From the NCBI GenBank assembly GCA_040768585.1, contig JAXGMQ010000001.1, positions 620,001-684,000 on the forward strand: 64,000 nt of DNA, in the 5' to 3' direction. The number at the start of each line of letters is the position of its first letter. The first letter of the stretch is position 1. Positions 61,364 through 64,000 of this stretch are shown here, piece by piece. The notes beneath the pieces were generated by a model. That model made no database searches. It was given only the letters and a program-made list of their open reading frames with translations, and was not told the DNA's origin. Both the position numbers and the translations under genes were made by a program. The DNA comes from JAXGMQ01 sp040768585 (lineage in GTDB: Bacteria; Caldisericota; Caldisericia; JAAYUI01).

Positions 61364-61504
61364 CTACTGGGGCTTGTCGTTCTTTTTGATCTCTTCGAAG
61401 GAATCTTCAAGGTTCTTCAGTCTTCTATCCATCAGAAGCATCGCCACAGCAAGCACCACAACCGCTAGCCCAAATACCGCCAACCACGCCTGACTAATAT
61501 ACAT
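61364..61504 (-). CDS. 46-residue single-helix membrane protein
   Basis: Sequence MYISQAWLAVFGLAVV, one membrane helix to about residue 25, then a charged cytoplasmic tail with an amphipathic pattern (DRRLKNLEDSFEEIKKNDK). AAGAGGAG ends 6-7 bases before the ATG, a strong ribosome site. The stop at 61364 is 48 bases before the lipoprotein gene on the same strand, so it is probably the first gene of that operon. It is small enough to be missed by length cut-offs. Function unknown. Confidence 0.7.
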   Translation of the reverse strand: MYISQAWLAVFGLAVVVLAVAMLLMDRRLKNLEDSFEEIKKNDKPQ

Positions 61505-61702
61505 ATGCAACTCCTCTTTTATATATGAATCGTTTCTTATGTTTCTACATCCTCTATTCTATTATACACAGCCTCAAACACAAATACGCCGATTCGTCGA
61601 TTTTTTCTTCACCATTTAAGGATAATTCAGTAAACGTTGGTTGAATTTATGGCTGATAAATGAGACCCTGTGGGCAGAGCAACTAAGTCGGTCGGAGGAA
61701 CC

Positions 61703-62083
61703 ATGCCAACAAGGGTAGAACACAACATAGATGACGCTTCCAAGATAATCTTTGTGAAGATTATTGGGTCAATAAAGGACGAGAGCGAGGCAATGGCATT
61801 AGCGGTTGAGCTGAAAAAGGTACAGGAAAGCAGGCAGGAGAGGTGTTGGTTTGTCTCAGACCTGACTGAGTTTGACGCTCCATCTGTGTCAACAGCCTCC
61901 TATTTTGCCAGAATCACAAAAGAACTTGAGGAGAAAAGACTTGGAACAATATCGATTGTGACAAGCACGCTCCAAAAGATTGGCATGAAGCTCCTAGGCA
62001 CAATCAGGCAGTCTAGGACTTATCAGGTTGGGTCAATGGAAGAGGCGAGGGAGTTGATTGCAAAGCTTGAAGGAACAAAGTAG
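61703..62083 (+). CDS. STAS/SpoIIAA-like protein
   Basis: 126 residues from ATG 61703, which follows GGAGGAA; 11 open codons upstream are not used. An alternating beta-alpha fold: strand IIFVKIIGSI, helix ESEAMALAVELKKV, strand CWFVSDLT, helix FDAPSVSTASYFARITKELEE, strand LGTISIVTST, and an end MEEARELIAKLE. It resembles SpoIIAA-like (PF11964-type) and STAS proteins. These can bind partners or act in signalling. No anti-sigma or kinase gene is next to it. Moderate confidence. Confidence 0.65.
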   Translation: MPTRVEHNIDDASKIIFVKIIGSIKDESEAMALAVELKKVQESRQERCWFVSDLTEFDAPSVSTASYFARITKELEEKRLGTISIVTSTLQKIGMKLLGTIRQSRTYQVGSMEEARELIAKLEGTK

Positions 62084-62110
62084 TTTTCCGAATAATCCGC
62101 TTTTGGAGAA

Positions 62111-63412
62111 TTATCGAACATTAACATCCATTCTATCTTCAGCAATTATCGTGTTGTCTTTGAGGATAAAGCATTTTATATAATGACTGCCAGAGTATTT
62201 AGTCGATTCTTCCCTGTAGTTACTATTATCGAATATAATATCTCCTCTTAGACATTTATCCAACAGCGCCTCTTCTCCAGAATTTGTAACTTGCCACAAA
62301 ACCTTATATGGAGCGTAAGGAATAAGGGTTTTAGTATCGAATTGAAAATATAGATCCCACTGAGATTCAAGAATACTATTACTATTGAATGGATTCCTTT
62401 TGTGACTTTTTGGCTTGCTGTAAGTACCTTCAAGTTGTATTGTTGCCATGATTCTTCGAGGGTACGGTAGTGGAACTTCATGCGATTCTCTATTCCTTAT
62501 TATTTTTTGATTATTCTTATCAAAACATATTATTTCACAGAATTCATTAATTGCTTTGATGTAATCTCCACTATCATTTAAGCGTTTTATTTGATAAAAT
62601 TTTCGTAAATGATTACTTACAATATATTCTAGGATTTCTAGATATCCTTTTTTATCATTATCCATCAAATATCTTCCAACATCATTTTGAGAATCTGCGG
62701 GATCTGGGCATTTACGATTTACTTTTTCCAAAAGATTCTCAAGTACTAAAATAAATCCGTCAAAAATATTCAAAAATGGGGTACACTTTTCTTTCACAAT
62801 ATAATACATTATAAGCTCTAAGTGAAAGGATTTTAGAAAGGGGCAATTCTCTCTTTTCCAATGTTTTAGGAGTCTAATGAGTTGTTTTAGTTGTGGATTC
62901 CTTCTTTTCTCTGATACGAGTAAGTCATGGTGTTTAATTGGATTCGATTTTATCCATTCACCTTTGTGTTTGTTGTTCACATATTTATATGGAATGTCCT
63001 CTGGAATTAGGAAAACTTGACCATCTTTTTTGGCTGGAACAATATCAATTCCTAAAGAATCACTATAGACAATATTCACTGAACTCTTTTGAATTATTAA
63101 TTCCTTATCCGGTACAGCTTTTTTTGTACTATCATGAACCATCTCGAGTACCTGTCTTGGCGTTTTATTCTCAAGCAAATCCTTCTTGATTACTAAAAAG
63201 AAATCAATATCTTTCAATGGTTTTATTGCCGTTTCCCGCCTATACGAACCTGTGAGAAAAGAGTTAACATCACTTTGATTAGATTCCTCTCCTATTTCTT
63301 TTGCTAATTTATCTCGCAATTCATTATGAATTTGACTAATTAAAGATTTATCTCTATCAGATATGTTGATATAGTCAGTCATAAATTTATCAATAAATTC
63401 AAGTAATGTCAC
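62111..63412 (-). CDS. CD-NTase (cGAS/DncV-like nucleotidyltransferase) with AGS-C sensor domain
   Basis: 433 residues from GTG 63412, which overlaps the stop of the DUF6602-like gene as GTGA. The SMODS nucleotidyltransferase core has G55-S56 in TGSYRRETAIKPLKDIDFF, then acids D68 and D70 and the third acid D123 in SLGIDIVPAKKDG; all three are intact, so it should join nucleotides into a cyclic signal. The C-terminal part (about 351-433) is an AGS-C type sensor: YKVLWQVTNSGEEA, LRGDI, REESTKYSGSHYIKCFI and MDVNVR. The gene is strongly AT-rich compared with the rest of the window. It would be the cyclase of a CBASS-type anti-phage system. Confidence 0.88.
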   Translation of the reverse strand: MTLLEFIDKFMTDYINISDRDKSLISQIHNELRDKLAKEIGEESNQSDVNSFLTGSYRRETAIKPLKDIDFFLVIKKDLLENKTPRQVLEMVHDSTKKAVPDKELIIQKSSVNIVYSDSLGIDIVPAKKDGQVFLIPEDIPYKYVNNKHKGEWIKSNPIKHHDLLVSEKRRNPQLKQLIRLLKHWKRENCPFLKSFHLELIMYYIVKEKCTPFLNIFDGFILVLENLLEKVNRKCPDPADSQNDVGRYLMDNDKKGYLEILEYIVSNHLRKFYQIKRLNDSGDYIKAINEFCEIICFDKNNQKIIRNRESHEVPLPYPRRIMATIQLEGTYSKPKSHKRNPFNSNSILESQWDLYFQFDTKTLIPYAPYKVLWQVTNSGEEALLDKCLRGDIIFDNSNYREESTKYSGSHYIKCFILKDNTIIAEDRMDVNVR

Positions 63413-64000
63413 AATACAACATCCTTCAAATAATTATCAATATTTATTGGCGCAACCGTTCCTTGACTTTGTAGACATGAAAACAACCTAACATAAAAAT
63501 CGATTAGCATATTCCCTTTTGAACCTATGATTAGTATCCTGTTTTCATCGTAAAAGAGGCATCTATCCTCTAATGAACAGCAAAAATCGAGATTTCTATT
63601 ATAGGACGATGAGTACAGCTCAATGTTTTTCTTTTGTGAGTTTGTTAACCCCTTTTGCGCTAGAATACCACCATAAATGTATACAGGCTGAATTTCACAG
63701 ATCTTTTTATTACGATTTTTAATTATTCCCTTGGATCGATGAAGCTTTCTTACGGATTCTAGTTTATCACATGAATATTTAATATACCCCTTTGAAAGTT
63801 TCTGCTTTACTTCAAAAACTGCATATACCGATTCAACAGGTAGATAGTTAATCCCGTTTTGTTTCAGCAGAAATGGAGAGTATTGAGTATCAAAAACAAC
63901 AATATCAATCTGATCACTCATACAACCTTTGCTGTCAATAATCGTTGCTTTATCGACTTTATATCTTGACGGAAGATATGTTGAAAGCATATTTGTCCAT
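63409..64000 (-). CDS. DUF6602-like PD-(D/E)xK protein, N-terminus beyond the window
   Basis: About 197 residues are visible; the frame is open to the window edge (W-T-N before the first visible Met), so the N-terminus is missing. The segment STYLPSRYKVDKATIIDSKG, then SDQIDIVVFDTQYSPFLL, then LPVESVYAVFEVKQ matches the pattern of DUF6602 proteins. The D-x-x-D of DQID and the E-V-K about 30 residues later fit a PD-(D/E)xK nuclease core. It is coupled to the CD-NTase by a 4-base overlap and shares its AT-rich composition, so it is probably the effector or a partner in the same defence module. No known ligand-binding (SAVED) domain is visible. Confidence 0.7.
   Translation of the reverse strand, partial: WTNMLSTYLPSRYKVDKATIIDSKGCMSDQIDIVVFDTQYSPFLLKQNGINYLPVESVYAVFEVKQKLSKGYIKYSCDKLESVRKLHRSKGIIKNRNKKICEIQPVYIYGGILAQKGLTNSQKKNIELYSSSYNRNLDFCCSLEDRCLFYDENRILIIGSKGNMLIDFYVRLFSCLQSQGTVAPINIDNYLKDVVL

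Noticed and set aside
1..64000. CRISPR arrays, insertion sequences, prophage or integrase genes, rRNA
   Set aside because: I looked for evenly spaced direct repeats, transposase-like proteins, phage genes and rRNA and saw none.

Overview
The window looks like a chromosomal stretch of an anaerobic, probably Terrabacteria-type bacterium of medium GC. The evidence is an anaerobe-type hydroxylamine reductase (Hcp) with an Fe-S Rrf2 regulator, many small ferredoxin and flavodoxin proteins, a ThyX-family protein, YqeG, GerMN domains, and an unusually large set of secreted copper-amine-oxidase-N ('stalk') and PQQ-type beta-propeller proteins. I cannot name the phylum with confidence. No insertion sequence, integrase, rRNA or CRISPR array was seen. 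The two ends cut through genes.

Layout. 1-1.2 kb: a minus-strand tsaE / DUF4911-like / yqeG operon. 1.3-7.9 kb: a secreted protein with 12 Gly-Asp-Tyr repeats and a stalk domain, a TM2 protein, a small membrane gene with an in-frame stop near its start, a lipoprotein and a secreted Ig-like/stalk protein. 8-9.8 kb: a nucleotide-sugar dehydrogenase and a membrane protein. 9.9-12.8 kb: an rrf2 / ferredoxin / hcp operon with a clear operator over the promoter. 12.9-15.7 kb: tRNA-Gly, membrane proteins and a methyltransferase. 15.1-20.9 kb: a minus-strand operon of an HD-domain protein, a double ThyX-like protein, a multi-pass GT-C-like protein, a thioredoxin-fold lipoprotein and a membrane protein. 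21.2-35.1 kb: a GNAT acetyltransferase and four giant secreted propeller proteins. 35.2-38.3 kb: a nitroreductase and an EFR1-type flavodoxin-ferredoxin in divergent orientation, then an M23 peptidase. 38.4-41.9 kb: the housekeeping cluster tRNA-Trp / secE / nusG / rplK / rplA / rplJ / rplL with a likely L1 site, an L10 leader attenuator and a strong terminator. 42-55 kb: a propeller protein, a flavodoxin / triple-GerMN / M14 carboxypeptidase run, a lipoprotein, pyrG-uvrA and a propeller-like lipoprotein. 55.3-58.4 kb: tRNA-Ser and another propeller/Ig/stalk protein. 58.6-61.5 kb: a minus-strand operon of a 46-residue membrane protein, two related lipoproteins, a degenerate butyrate-kinase-like protein and a P-loop ATPase. 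61.7 kb: a STAS-like protein. 62.1-64.0 kb: an AT-rich pair encoding a CD-NTase (cGAS/DncV-like cyclase with an AGS-C sensor) and a DUF6602-like PD-(D/E)xK protein, running off the edge.

Two themes stand out. The first is a large investment in cell-surface proteins: seven propeller-type proteins and five stalk-domain proteins in 64 kb, several sharing the order propeller / Ig-like / ASH-like / paired stalk domains. The second is the translationally coupled DUF6602-CD-NTase pair at the right edge. It looks like an acquired CBASS-type anti-phage module with an uncommon effector and is the best candidate here for an undescribed system.
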